A stretch of DNA of 64,000 nt, taken from Hyphomicrobiales bacterium. Its GTDB lineage: Bacteria > Pseudomonadota > Alphaproteobacteria > Rhizobiales > Rhizobiaceae. Where the stretch lies: NCBI GenBank assembly GCA_026400435.1, contig JAPLOZ010000059.1, positions 1 to 64,000 of the forward strand, written 5' to 3'. The position numbers were made by a program, and so were the translations under genes. Below are positions 9,931 through 19,220 of this stretch, in pieces. The notes under the pieces were generated by a model. That model saw nothing but the letters and a program-made list of their open reading frames with translations. It did not search any database and was not told the origin of the DNA. Numbering within the stretch: the first letter of the stretch is position 1; each line of letters begins with the position of its first letter.

Positions 9931-10406
9931 CAGGCATGCCAGCGGCGATCGCACCGGTCGTGCGGATACAGGCCGCCGACTTCGACGTCGCCGCCGAAAT
10001 CGACACCCTGCGCGCCGGCAGTTCAGACATCGGCGCCGTGGTGACGTTCTCGGGCATCTGCCGCGATGAGGCCGGCACGCTTGCCGCACTCGAACTCGAA
10101 CATTATCCGGGCATGGCCGAAGCCGAGATCGCGCGCATCGCGGCGCAGGCGGCCGCGCGCTGGCCGCTCGCCGGGCTTGTTGCGATCCATCGCCACGGAC
10201 GGGTGCGGCCCGGAGAAAACATCGTGCTCGTCGTCGCCGCGTCGAAGCACCGCCGCGCCGCTTTCGAGGCGGCCGAATTCATGATGGACTATCTGAAATC
10301 CAGCGCGCCGTTCTGGAAACGCGAGCATCGCCTTGATGGCGCCGAAGGCGACTGGGTGGACGCCACCCGGAGCGACGACGCCGCTGCCGCACGCTGGCGA
10401 AAATAG
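9927..10406 (+). CDS. moaE: molybdenum cofactor biosynthesis protein MoaE
   Basis: GAVVTFSGICRDEAG...LEHYPGMAE...IHRHGRVRPGENIVLVV. Confidence 0.95.
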   Translation: MTGMPAAIAPVVRIQAADFDVAAEIDTLRAGSSDIGAVVTFSGICRDEAGTLAALELEHYPGMAEAEIARIAAQAAARWPLAGLVAIHRHGRVRPGENIVLVVAASKHRRAAFEAAEFMMDYLKSSAPFWKREHRLDGAEGDWVDATRSDDAAAARWRK

Positions 10407-10503
10407 CGGCCTCACGGAAATTTTAGTTTCTTCCTCCGCGGCGAGGCCACGGAACCGACTCATTCGCTGCCGACGGTGGCGCCCGCTGTCAGGAGGCCGC
10501 CGC

Positions 10504-11265
10504 ATGCTCGGAAAATTTGCTGAACTGATCCTGTTCGGGCTTGCGCCCATGATGTTCGGAGCCCTTCTGATGCCGGTCCCGGTCTCGGCAGAGGAGATTG
10601 TCATTTCCGGCGAGGTCGCCTACCGCGAACGCATTGCCCTGCCGCCAAACGCCGTCGTGACGGTGCGGCTGACCGACGTATCGCTGGCCGATGCACCGGG
10701 CGCTGTGGTCGCCGAACAGACGATCCAGCCGGCCGGGCAGGTGCCCGTAAAATTCGAGCTGAGATACGATCCGGCCGTCGTGCAGCCCAAGATGAACTAC
10801 GCGCTGCAGGCGCGCATCACGGTCGACGACAAGCTGTGGTTCACGACCGACCAGCGCTACGCCGTCGACCCGTTGAAGCCCGAGCCGGCGATGCTGCTGC
10901 TGAAGATGGTCAGGCAGGAGTCCGGCGCCACCTCGCTGTTCGGCACGACGTGGGTCGCCGAGGACATCGCGGGGAAAGGCGTCATCGACAATGCGCAGTC
11001 GACTTTCAGCGTTACGGCGGACGGCAAGGTCGCTGGAAGCGGCGGCTGCAACCGATTTTTCGCGCAGGCCGAGATCAAGGGAGACAGGATCAAGATTGCC
11101 AATGCCGGCGCGACCATGATGGCGTGCCCCGAGGCGCTCATGGACCAGGAGCGCAAGTTGTTCGACGCATTCGGCAAGGCAAGCGCCTATCGGATAGACA
11201 ACAGCGGCAAGCTATTCCTCGTCGACGCCGACGGGATCGACCTGGTGCGCTTTGCGGCCCAATGA
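10504..11265 (+). CDS. YbaY-like lipoprotein domain plus META/HslJ domain protein
   Basis: YRERIALPPNAVVTVRLTDVSLADAP (YbaY) and GTTWVAEDI...GSGGCNRFFA (META domain). Confidence 0.85.
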   Translation: MLGKFAELILFGLAPMMFGALLMPVPVSAEEIVISGEVAYRERIALPPNAVVTVRLTDVSLADAPGAVVAEQTIQPAGQVPVKFELRYDPAVVQPKMNYALQARITVDDKLWFTTDQRYAVDPLKPEPAMLLLKMVRQESGATSLFGTTWVAEDIAGKGVIDNAQSTFSVTADGKVAGSGGCNRFFAQAEIKGDRIKIANAGATMMACPEALMDQERKLFDAFGKASAYRIDNSGKLFLVDADGIDLVRFAAQ

Positions 11266-11286
11266 TCTTCGCACGCCGCGTCCAAC

Positions 11287-11319
11287 CAAAAAAGCCGGCG
11301 CTGGACGCCGGCTTTTTCT
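11287..11319. terminator. bidirectional Rho-independent terminator
   Basis: aaaaaagccggcg ctgga cgccggctttttc. Confidence 0.85.
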
Positions 11320-11362
11320 CGTTTCGGATCAGCCGCTTGGCGCGGCTGCCCGACTGAGTTCG

Positions 11363-11785
11363 TCAGCCGACGATCTCGGTGTCGGAGAACCAGTACTTGA
11401 TCTCCTGGGCGGCGGTCTCGGGTGCGTCCGAGCCGTGCACGGAGTTCTCGCCGATGGACAGCGCATGCACCTTGCGGATGGTCCCTGCATCGGCGTTAGC
11501 CGGGTTGGTTGCGCCCATCGTTTCGCGGTTCTTCAGTATGGCGTTCTCGCCTTCGAGGACCTGCACCACGGTCGGGCCGGACGTCATCGTTTCGACCAGT
11601 TCGCCGAAGAAAGGGCGGTCCTTGTGGACGGCGTAGAAGCCTTCGGCCTCGCGGCGGCTCATCCAGACGCGCCGCGACGCCACGACCCTGAGACCGGCCT
11701 CTTCCAGCATCTTCGTGATCGCGCCGGTCAGGTTGCGCCGAGTCGCGTCCGGCTTGATCATCGAGAAGGTGCGTTCAATCGCCAT
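11363..11785 (-). CDS. ndk: nucleoside-diphosphate kinase
   Basis: [42 protein letters not shown]. Confidence 0.97.
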   Translation of the reverse strand: MAIERTFSMIKPDATRRNLTGAITKMLEEAGLRVVASRRVWMSRREAEGFYAVHKDRPFFGELVETMTSGPTVVQVLEGENAILKNRETMGATNPANADAGTIRKVHALSIGENSVHGSDAPETAAQEIKYWFSDTEIVG

Positions 11786-11852
11786 GGTCGGTTCCTGTAT
11801 GGTTGGAAAGTTGGCGGCTCTATACAGGCCGCCGCCAGCCTTGCCAAGCCGT

Positions 11853-12542
11853 TCAGGCGGCTGCGAGGCTGCGCCCCAGGCCGTCGTGCAGGTCGAGCAG
11901 GCGGCCGAACCACGCCGACACCGCATCGTTGTCATCCAGCACCTTGAAGGGCGACATGATACGCACCCACTGGAACGCCCCGAACACCACATAATCAGGA
12001 TAGAGCGGCGTCTTGCCGCCGATGAAGGGCTGGTAGGTCAGCATGTTGCGAAGCGGCTCGAGCGAGGCGCGGAACGCGGCCAGTCCTTCCTCGCGCGGCG
12101 CCGAGACATGTTCGAGCGGCTTGCCGTAGCGCTTCTCCCGGCTGTCGCGGAAGTAGGCCTGGTCGGGCGGGGCGAGGCGGGCGTGGATGTCGGTCAGCGC
12201 GGCCGCCCCGAGGTAGGGATGGATTGTCAGCTGCGACCAGCGCTCGATGAAGCGCGCCATCGCCTTGCCGCCTTCGCCGCCAAACAGCGTTGGCAGATCC
12301 GGGTACGCGTCATCGAGATAAAGCGCGATCTCGAAGGAATCGGCCACCACCTTGTCGCCGTCGCGGATCACCGGCACCGTCTTTGAAGCGCCGCCTTCGA
12401 CCGAGGGCACCGACGTGAACGGCGTCGGCACGCGCCGGTAGTCGAGGCCCTTGTGCGCCAGGCACATCATCGTCTTCCAGCAATGCGGGCTGAATGGACG
12501 CGCAGCGTCCGCGCCGACGAGGTCGTAGAGCAGGATTGTCAT
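11853..12542 (-). CDS. glutathione S-transferase family protein
   Basis: [45 protein letters not shown]. Confidence 0.9.
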   Translation of the reverse strand: MTILLYDLVGADAARPFSPHCWKTMMCLAHKGLDYRRVPTPFTSVPSVEGGASKTVPVIRDGDKVVADSFEIALYLDDAYPDLPTLFGGEGGKAMARFIERWSQLTIHPYLGAAALTDIHARLAPPDQAYFRDSREKRYGKPLEHVSAPREEGLAAFRASLEPLRNMLTYQPFIGGKTPLYPDYVVFGAFQWVRIMSPFKVLDDNDAVSAWFGRLLDLHDGLGRSLAAA

Positions 12543-12610
12543 TGGCGGTATGCTCCATAGCGTCTATCAAGGCCGCTATTATCGGGGCCGGGGCCTTGGA
12601 GGGAAAGTCC

Positions 12611-13123
12611 TTGAAGCAACATTTCGAGATGTTCGCCGCTTATAACGCTTGGGCCAACGCGCGGGTCTATGAGGTGGCGGCGGGCCTGACCAAGGAAGAA
12701 TTCGCGCGCGACGTCGGGGCGTTCTTCAAGTCAATGCGGGGCACGCTGAACCACCTTCTCGCCACTGACAGGATCTGGCTGAAGCGCTTCACCGGCGAGG
12801 GCGATGCGCCCGCCACGCTAGACACGATCCTCTACATCGACTTCCACAAGCTACGCGCAGCACGCGAGGCTGAGGACAAAAGGATACTCGACTGGATCGG
12901 CGCGCAGGGCGAAAAGGCGCTCTCCGGGCGTTTCACCTACATGACCGTCACCGACATGCGCACCATTTCGCAGCGTCTGGCGCCGGCGCTAGCGCATCTC
13001 TTCAACCACCAGACGCATCACCGCGGCCAGGCGCACACGATCCTGACGGTGCTCGGCAGGGACGCCCCTTCGCTCGACCTCATTTATTTCCAGCGCACGG
13101 AGGAAGGGCGCGCCTTCGCCTGA
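12611..13123 (+). CDS. DinB family protein
   Basis: FEMFAAYNAWANARVYEVAAGL; TLNHLLATDRIWLKRF; HLFNHQTHHRGQAHTIL. Confidence 0.9.
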   Translation: MKQHFEMFAAYNAWANARVYEVAAGLTKEEFARDVGAFFKSMRGTLNHLLATDRIWLKRFTGEGDAPATLDTILYIDFHKLRAAREAEDKRILDWIGAQGEKALSGRFTYMTVTDMRTISQRLAPALAHLFNHQTHHRGQAHTILTVLGRDAPSLDLIYFQRTEEGRAFA

Positions 13124-13186
13124 GACTGCATGCCTGCATGCGGAGGGCTTGCGATTGGCGCTCCCGCAGTGCAAAAGCCCCCGGCC

Positions 13187-15064
13187 ATGCTTATCATAAA
13201 CGACCTTTCACTCCGCATCGCCGGACGCCTTCTGCTCGACCATGCGTCGCTTACGCTGCCTACCGGCACGAAGGCCGGTCTCGTCGGTCGCAACGGCACC
13301 GGCAAGACGACGCTGTTTCGCGCCATCACCGGCGAGTTTTCATCAGAAAGCGGCTCGATCAGCCTGCCCAAGAATACGCGCATCGGCCAGGTCGCCCAGG
13401 AGGCGCCGGGCACCGAGGAGCCGCTGATCGACATTGTGCTCAAGGCCGATGTCGAACGCACTGCATTGCTTGCGGAGGAGCAGGCGACCACGGACCCAAA
13501 CCGCATTGGCGAGATCCACATGCGGCTTGCCGACATCGACGCCCACTCCGCGGAGTCCCGCGCCGCTACCATCCTGGCAGGTCTCGGTTTCGACGATGAA
13601 GCGCAGCGGCGTCCTGCGTCCTCGTTCTCGGGCGGCTGGCGCATGCGCGTGGCGCTCGCCGCCGTGCTTTTCTCCGAGCCCGATCTTCTGCTGCTCGACG
13701 AACCGACCAACTATCTCGACCTTGAAGGCACGCTGTGGCTTGAGAACTATGTCGGCAAGTACCCGCACACTGTGCTGCTGATTTCACACGACCGCGATCT
13801 TCTCAACCGCGCGGTGAACTCAATTGTCCATCTCGACAAGCAGAAGCTCACCTTCTGGCGCGGCGGCTACGACCAGTTCGAGCGCCAGCTCGCCGAGCAG
13901 CGCGAACTGCAAGAGAAGGGTCGCGTCAAGCAGGAACACGCGCGCAAGCATCTGCAGTCCTTCGTAGACCGCTTCCGCGCCAAGGCATCCAAGGCGCGCC
14001 AGGCGCAGTCGCGCATCAAGGCGCTGGAGAAGATGAAGCCGATCGCCGCACTGGTGGATGACACCGTGCGGCCTTTCAGTTTCCCCGAGCCGATCAAGAC
14101 GGTGGCGTCGCCGATCGTCGCGCTGTCGGGCGTCGATGTCGGCTATGCCCCGGGCAAGCCGATCCTCAGGAAGATGACGCTCAGGATCGACGCCGACGAC
14201 CGTATCGCGCTGCTCGGCGCCAACGGCAACGGCAAGTCGACCTTTGCCAAGCTGCTCGCCGGCAGGCTGAAGCAGGAGACCGGCACCATGACGGTGGCGC
14301 CGGGCCTCAAGGTCGCGATCTTCGCGCAGCATCAGCTCGACGACCTCAGGCCCGAGGAGAACGCCTACGAGCACGTCCGCCGGCTTATGCCCGAGGCTCC
14401 GGAATCGAAGGTCAGGGCGCGCGTCGCCCAGTTCGGCCTCGCCACCGCCAAGATGAACACCGCCGCCAAGGACCTTTCGGGCGGCGAGAAGGCGCGTCTC
14501 TTGATGGGGCTCGCCGCCTTCGACGGCCCCAACCTCTTCATCCTCGACGAGCCGACCAACCATCTCGACATCGATTCGCGCGAATCGCTTATCCACGCGC
14601 TCAACGATTTTCCCGGTGCGGTCATCCTGATCTCGCACGACCGCCACCTGCTGGAGGCGACCGCCGACCGTCTTTGGCTCGTCAAGGAGGGCACGGTCAG
14701 TCCCTATGACGGCGATCTCGAGGACTACAAGACGCTTGTCACAGGCGTGTCGGGCGACCGCAAGGAACGGCGCGAGGCCGAGAAGGCGTCCAAGGCCGAC
14801 CGCCGCCGCGAGGCCGCCGCCCGCCGCGCCTCCGCCGAGCCGCTCGCCAAGGAGATCCGCGCCACCGAGGCGCTGATGGACCGGCTGCGCAAGCGCATCG
14901 ACCAGATCGAGGACCAGCTCGCCAACCCGAAGCTCTACGAGCGCGATCCGTCAGGCGCCACGCAGCTTGCCAAGGAGCGCTCGGAAATCGGCGCGCAGCT
15001 CGCCCGCCACGAGGAGAAGTGGCTGGAGATGTCGGCGCAGTACGAGACGGCGACGGCCGAGTAG
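13187..15064 (+). CDS. ABC-F family ATP-binding cassette protein
   Basis: Two Walker A (GRNGTGKTTL, GANGNGKSTF), two LLLDEPTN/ILDEPTN motifs, no TM region. Confidence 0.95.
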   Translation: MLIINDLSLRIAGRLLLDHASLTLPTGTKAGLVGRNGTGKTTLFRAITGEFSSESGSISLPKNTRIGQVAQEAPGTEEPLIDIVLKADVERTALLAEEQATTDPNRIGEIHMRLADIDAHSAESRAATILAGLGFDDEAQRRPASSFSGGWRMRVALAAVLFSEPDLLLLDEPTNYLDLEGTLWLENYVGKYPHTVLLISHDRDLLNRAVNSIVHLDKQKLTFWRGGYDQFERQLAEQRELQEKGRVKQEHARKHLQSFVDRFRAKASKARQAQSRIKALEKMKPIAALVDDTVRPFSFPEPIKTVASPIVALSGVDVGYAPGKPILRKMTLRIDADDRIALLGANGNGKSTFAKLLAGRLKQETGTMTVAPGLKVAIFAQHQLDDLRPEENAYEHVRRLMPEAPESKVRARVAQFGLATAKMNTAAKDLSGGEKARLLMGLAAFDGPNLFILDEPTNHLDIDSRESLIHALNDFPGAVILISHDRHLLEATADRLWLVKEGTVSPYDGDLEDYKTLVTGVSGDRKERREAEKASKADRRREAAARRASAEPLAKEIRATEALMDRLRKRIDQIEDQLANPKLYERDPSGATQLAKERSEIGAQLARHEEKWLEMSAQYETATAE

Positions 15065-15088
15065 CCTTCTCGATTGTCGCCGCGCGGC

Positions 15089-15505
15089 CTATCGCGCCGG
15101 CGGCATCCGGGCAAAGGCCGGCAGCGTCGGGTCGAGCCTGTCCCAGCCCTGCGCGGCGTCGGTCCAGATCACCATCTGCGGCCGGTAGCGCTCCGGTTCG
15201 TCGAGCGTGCCTGCCCTGACCACGAAGAGATCGGGCATGACCGGAAACGTCATGAAGACCGGCGTGCCGCAGGTCGGGCAGAACGCGCGGCGCTTCACCG
15301 TGCCGAGGTCGCCGGTCAGATCGAAAGTCCTGGCCTCGCCCTCGACGCTCACCGCGCCCATCGGGAAGGTGAGGTACGAGCCGTGCCCGGCGCCGCTGTC
15401 CTTCTGGCACTGCCGGCACTGGCAGTCGTTGCTCATGATCGGCTCGGCCGCGGCCGAATAGCGGATTGCGCCGCACGCGCAACCGCCGGAATAGGGTTTT
15501 GTCAT
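15089..15505 (-). CDS. GFA family protein (CENP-V/GFA domain)
   Basis: GGCACGAIRY, CQCRQCQKDSG, FCPTCGTPVF. Confidence 0.92.
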   Translation of the reverse strand: MTKPYSGGCACGAIRYSAAAEPIMSNDCQCRQCQKDSGAGHGSYLTFPMGAVSVEGEARTFDLTGDLGTVKRRAFCPTCGTPVFMTFPVMPDLFVVRAGTLDEPERYRPQMVIWTDAAQGWDRLDPTLPAFARMPPAR

Positions 15506-15545
15506 GTCTCGATCTCCTGTACGCAGAAGCAATTAGTTTATGCTA

Positions 15546-15576
15546 ATTGATAAGTCAATGCTAATGGCTTATCAAT
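15546..15576. promoter_or_regulatory. inverted repeat ATTGATAAG-N13-CTTATCAAT upstream of the GFA-family gene
   Basis: Perfect 9-bp arms in an AT-rich patch; direct repeat atgctaat nearby. Confidence 0.45.
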
Positions 15577-15598
15577 CCGCTTTTTGTCGACCGCAGCC

Positions 15599-15735
15599 CG
15601 CGACGCTGCTGATCTCCCCCCAAGAGGGGGGTGAGCAGCCGGTTCGCCGCAAGCCAGAGGAGGGCGCAGACCGCGACGCTGCTGATCTCCCCCCACGTGG
15701 GGGAGATGCCCGGCAGGGCAGAGGGGGGCGCTGTC
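15599..15735. repeat. mosaic intergenic repeat block
   Basis: cgcgacgctgctgatctcccccca occurs twice (about 15599 and 15672); palindromes ctccccccaagaggggggtgag and ctccccccacgtgggggag. Confidence 0.65.
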
Positions 15736-15857
15736 CCGCTGCCGTCTCCGAACTTGGGTTCCTCGCAGGGCAGAGGCGGTGAGGGGCTTTGGTTGCGTTG
15801 TCAGCGGAGAGAGCACCCCACCTTCCACCTCATCGCCCGCTCCGCTACCATCCCCCC

Positions 15858-16157
15858 ATGCAGCGCGATCTCGAAACCTTCAAAGCCTCCCTCGCCAACC
15901 CCGAGCCGCCACCCGGGCTTTCGCTCGCCCTGCAAGCCCTGTGGTGGGACGCCAAGGGCGACTGGGACAAGGCGCACGAGCGCGCGCAGGAGCGCGACGA
16001 CGCTGCCGGCGCGCATGTCCATGCCTACCTGCACCGCAAGGAAGGCGACCAGTCCAACGCCGAATACTGGTACCGCCGCGCCCGCGCCACCCCATCGACC
16101 CTGACGCTCAACGCGGAATGGGAAGACCTGGTGCGGAAGTTTTTGGCGGAGGGGTGA
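15858..16157 (+). CDS. conserved hypothetical protein (about 99 aa)
   Basis: MQRDLETFKASLANPEPPPGLSLALQALWWDAKGDWDKAHERAQ... Confidence 0.8.
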   Translation: MQRDLETFKASLANPEPPPGLSLALQALWWDAKGDWDKAHERAQERDDAAGAHVHAYLHRKEGDQSNAEYWYRRARATPSTLTLNAEWEDLVRKFLAEG

Positions 16158-16168
16158 GCGAGGTGCCT

Positions 16169-17617
16169 CTACGAGGCCTTTTCAATGCCGGGCGGCTGCC
16201 ACGTCCCTGCGCCGGCCGGCAGGATCGACGGAGTTTCGGTCTTGGGCCAATAGAGGCGCATCACCAGATAGATGGTGTCGTTGGGCGCGGGCAGCCAGTT
16301 GGCCTCCTTGTCGGCGCCCGGGCTGTCCTTCTGGATGTAGAGGGTCAGCGACCCATCCTCGTTCTTCTTCATCCCCGGCAGCATCGGGGAGTTGATGAGG
16401 TAGCGGTTGATCGGGTTCTTGATCAGGAACTGGCTCTTGCCGTCATACATCGTCACCGACCAGAACGCGTTGACCGGCGGCTCGCCGCCAGCGGGGAACG
16501 TCAAGGTATAGTTGTGCTTGCTGCCGTCCAGCGTCTCGCCGTCCGCATCCACCCGCGTATAGGGGTACATCGCTTCGACGGCGTCATTGCCATACAGGCC
16601 GCCCTTGGCTGCTCCGGCCCGCATCAGCCAGTCGCCGTTGAAGAAGGCCTCGTCGCCGAAGATCGAGCCGACATTCCAGCCGTTGATGATCTTGTTTCCG
16701 CTGGCCAGCCACTTGGTGACCTTGTCGTCGCCCTGCTTCATTCCGACCAGGATTTCGGCCTTGTGCTCGAGCGACAGCTCCTTGAAATCAAAGGTCCTGC
16801 CGGGACCGATGCCGATCCTGGCAAGCTTGGCGCGCGCGTCCTTGTCCCGTGCCGTCTCGGGCACGAATTGCAGGGCCGCGTCGAGATACTCGAAGAAGTT
16901 GTCCTTGATCCCGGCCGTGGTGGCGGGAACGAAATCGATCGCCGGCGCGGCGGGCGGCGCCGGTTGCTTGAGGAAGGCCGACAGCGGCTGCGCCTTGTAG
17001 CCGGCCTGGAACTTCTCGACGTTGGGCATGTCTTCGGGGTTGAAGAGCTGCGTGCGCAGAAGCGCGAACACGAAAGGCGTGGTCGAGACGAAGATTTCCT
17101 TGATGCCGGCGGGCTTCTCGCCGGTCCAGTCTGGGCCGACCACGAGGTAGTCGCCGGGCTCCGACCCCGTGGTGCGCGTGCCGATATAGCCGAAATTGTA
17201 GGTGTTGCCGTCGATCAGCTGGACCGAGTAGTAGCGCCCCTTTTCGATCGCCGGCACCGAGATGACGACCGGCTCGGCCCGCAGGTCCAGCCAGCTCATC
17301 GAGTAGGGCGTATCGCTGTTGGGCGTGATGACCGCCGTGTCCTCGGGCGTGGCGACGTGGGTCATGTTGTTGATTTCGTTGAACGGCGCCTTGAACTGCC
17401 CTGAGTTCTTGTCGACGGCGAATTCCTGCATGACCGCGTAGTTCATCACCAGCGGCAGGCCGTAGATGAAGCCTTGCTCGGCGATGTCCTTGGCCTCCAC
17501 CAGGCTCGGCCAGTTGAGGTTGTCCTCGGCGAATGCCGGGAAGGACGTCGCGGTGGCGGCAAGGAGTGCGGCAATGGCCGCGGAACGAAGCAGATCGCGT
17601 TTGGTCACCATTGGCAT
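16169..17617 (-). CDS. DUF1254/DUF1214 domain-containing protein
   Basis: GFIYGLPLVMNYAVMQEFAVDKNSGQFKAPFNEI; C-terminal ...PPVNAFWSVTMYDGKSQFLIKNPINRY. Confidence 0.9.
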   Translation of the reverse strand: MPMVTKRDLLRSAAIAALLAATATSFPAFAEDNLNWPSLVEAKDIAEQGFIYGLPLVMNYAVMQEFAVDKNSGQFKAPFNEINNMTHVATPEDTAVITPNSDTPYSMSWLDLRAEPVVISVPAIEKGRYYSVQLIDGNTYNFGYIGTRTTGSEPGDYLVVGPDWTGEKPAGIKEIFVSTTPFVFALLRTQLFNPEDMPNVEKFQAGYKAQPLSAFLKQPAPPAAPAIDFVPATTAGIKDNFFEYLDAALQFVPETARDKDARAKLARIGIGPGRTFDFKELSLEHKAEILVGMKQGDDKVTKWLASGNKIINGWNVGSIFGDEAFFNGDWLMRAGAAKGGLYGNDAVEAMYPYTRVDADGETLDGSKHNYTLTFPAGGEPPVNAFWSVTMYDGKSQFLIKNPINRYLINSPMLPGMKKNEDGSLTLYIQKDSPGADKEANWLPAPNDTIYLVMRLYWPKTETPSILPAGAGTWQPPGIEKAS

Positions 17618-17777
17618 TTCCCCCGGGTTCGCGCCCTGCGCTCGAGCGCGGACGGCTGGCAGAGGCTATGCCACCTCTGCGACGGTTTTCGTGACGGATG
17701 CACTATTGAACCGCGACGACGTTGCGTCACCACTCATTTTGCGCCAAGTCTGAAGAAATGCTGCGCGGGCGGAGACA

Positions 17778-18821
17778 ATGTCCACGACCCCGGTCATCTC
17801 GAACCTGACACTCCATGGCCTGCCGCAGCTTATCCGGCGCGAGCTTGGCGAGCGGGCGCTCGCCCGCGCCGTCCGGGCCGCCGGCGTCGATCTCGAGGCA
17901 ATCGAAGGCGACAGCTGCTTCATTCCCCACGCCGCGGCGTTGACGCTGATCGAGACGGCTGCGCGCGCCGCGGGCGAGGCCAATTTCGGCCTGCTGATGG
18001 CCCCTCAGATGGATGTCGCCAACTACGGCACATACGGTCAGTACATTTACGCCGCCGATACGCTCGGCGCCGCCATCGGCCGGGCTGTCGAAGCGCTGGT
18101 GTACCACTCCCATGGCGACACCATGGGCCTCGCCACCCAGGGCGACGAGGCCCGGTTCAGCTATGGTTTCGCGCTTGCGGGCCACTCCGGCTACGGCCAC
18201 GTCGCCAACGTCGCGGCGGGCGCGCTTTCCAGCGTCTGTCGGCATTTCCTGTCCGACCGGTGGCGGCCGCTGCGCATCGAGCTCGACATCCCCCGGCCGC
18301 GCCGCGTCGCGCCGTTCGAGGACATGTTCCAGTGCCCCGTGGTCTTCAACGCACCGACGACGACCGTTGTGTTCGACCGCGCCGGCCTCGACGCGCGCGG
18401 TCCGGCGCGCGCGGGGCGGCCCATCATCACCATCGCCGACGTTGCGCGCGACAGGCGCGGTGCTGCGCCCAGCGACACGCTGGGCGTGGTCGCGGAGCAT
18501 ATCCGCCTGCAGGTCCGCGGCGGCTCGATCTCCATCGACAGCACCGCACGCGCCCTGGACACCAGCATCCGCTCGCTGCAGCGGGAGCTGCGCCGCGAGG
18601 GGACGGACTTCCGCAGCCTGGCGAACGCTGCCCGCGCCGAGCGCGCCGACGAGTTGCTCCGCCACGCCGACATCTCGATCACCCGCATCGCCGCCGAACT
18701 TGGCTACTCCACCCCGGCCAATTTCAGCCGCGCCTTCCGCAACGCCACCGGCGTGAACCCCAGCGCGCTGAGGGCGCCTGGGTCACCCGGCCACCCGGAC
18801 GCATTTGCCTTGATCCCCTGA
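17778..18821 (+). CDS. AraC family transcriptional regulator (AraC-binding-like N-domain)
   Basis: C-terminal HTH: SITRIAAELGYSTPANFSRAFRNATGVNPSALR. Confidence 0.92.
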   Translation: MSTTPVISNLTLHGLPQLIRRELGERALARAVRAAGVDLEAIEGDSCFIPHAAALTLIETAARAAGEANFGLLMAPQMDVANYGTYGQYIYAADTLGAAIGRAVEALVYHSHGDTMGLATQGDEARFSYGFALAGHSGYGHVANVAAGALSSVCRHFLSDRWRPLRIELDIPRPRRVAPFEDMFQCPVVFNAPTTTVVFDRAGLDARGPARAGRPIITIADVARDRRGAAPSDTLGVVAEHIRLQVRGGSISIDSTARALDTSIRSLQRELRREGTDFRSLANAARAERADELLRHADISITRIAAELGYSTPANFSRAFRNATGVNPSALRAPGSPGHPDAFALIP

Positions 18822-18964
18822 GCCGATAGAACAGTGGAAAGAATGACAAGTCGTGCTTTGCATATCGCAGACAATTTGTAGCATTTTCAACAACTGGCGC
18901 GATCAACGCGATTTCTCCCCGCCCCGACGCGCTGGAGCGTTGCGATACATCGTGATGCGCCGCC

Positions 18965-19170
18965 AATCCTCCCCCGTGAAACGGGGGGTGAGCAGCCGGT
19001 TTGCCGACGGCAAATCCGTCGTGCCGGTGGCACGACGGAAGGCCGGCGAACGCCGGGACGCTGCGCAGCAGCGGGGACCCGGCCGGCAGGGACCATGCGC
19101 AGCATGGTGGAGGGGGCGCCCCCTCCGTCCCTTCGGGCCACCTCCCCCGCTTCGCAGGGGAGGATAAAGG
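18965..19170. repeat. mosaic intergenic repeat block with nested hairpins
   Basis: ctcccccgtgaaacggggggtgagcagccggtttgccgacggcaaa...cctcccccgcttcgcaggggagg; shares ggggggtgagcagccggtt with block at about 15619. Confidence 0.65.
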
Positions 19171-19220
19171 GTGCATGTCTGGCCCTACACGCGCGCCCCA
19201 TTTCCCGCTAAACATCCCCC

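Noticed and set aside
18853-19201. Small ORFs in the 18.9-19.2 kb intergenic block
   Set aside because: Fall wholly in mosaic repeats/palindromes; translations are repeat-derived.
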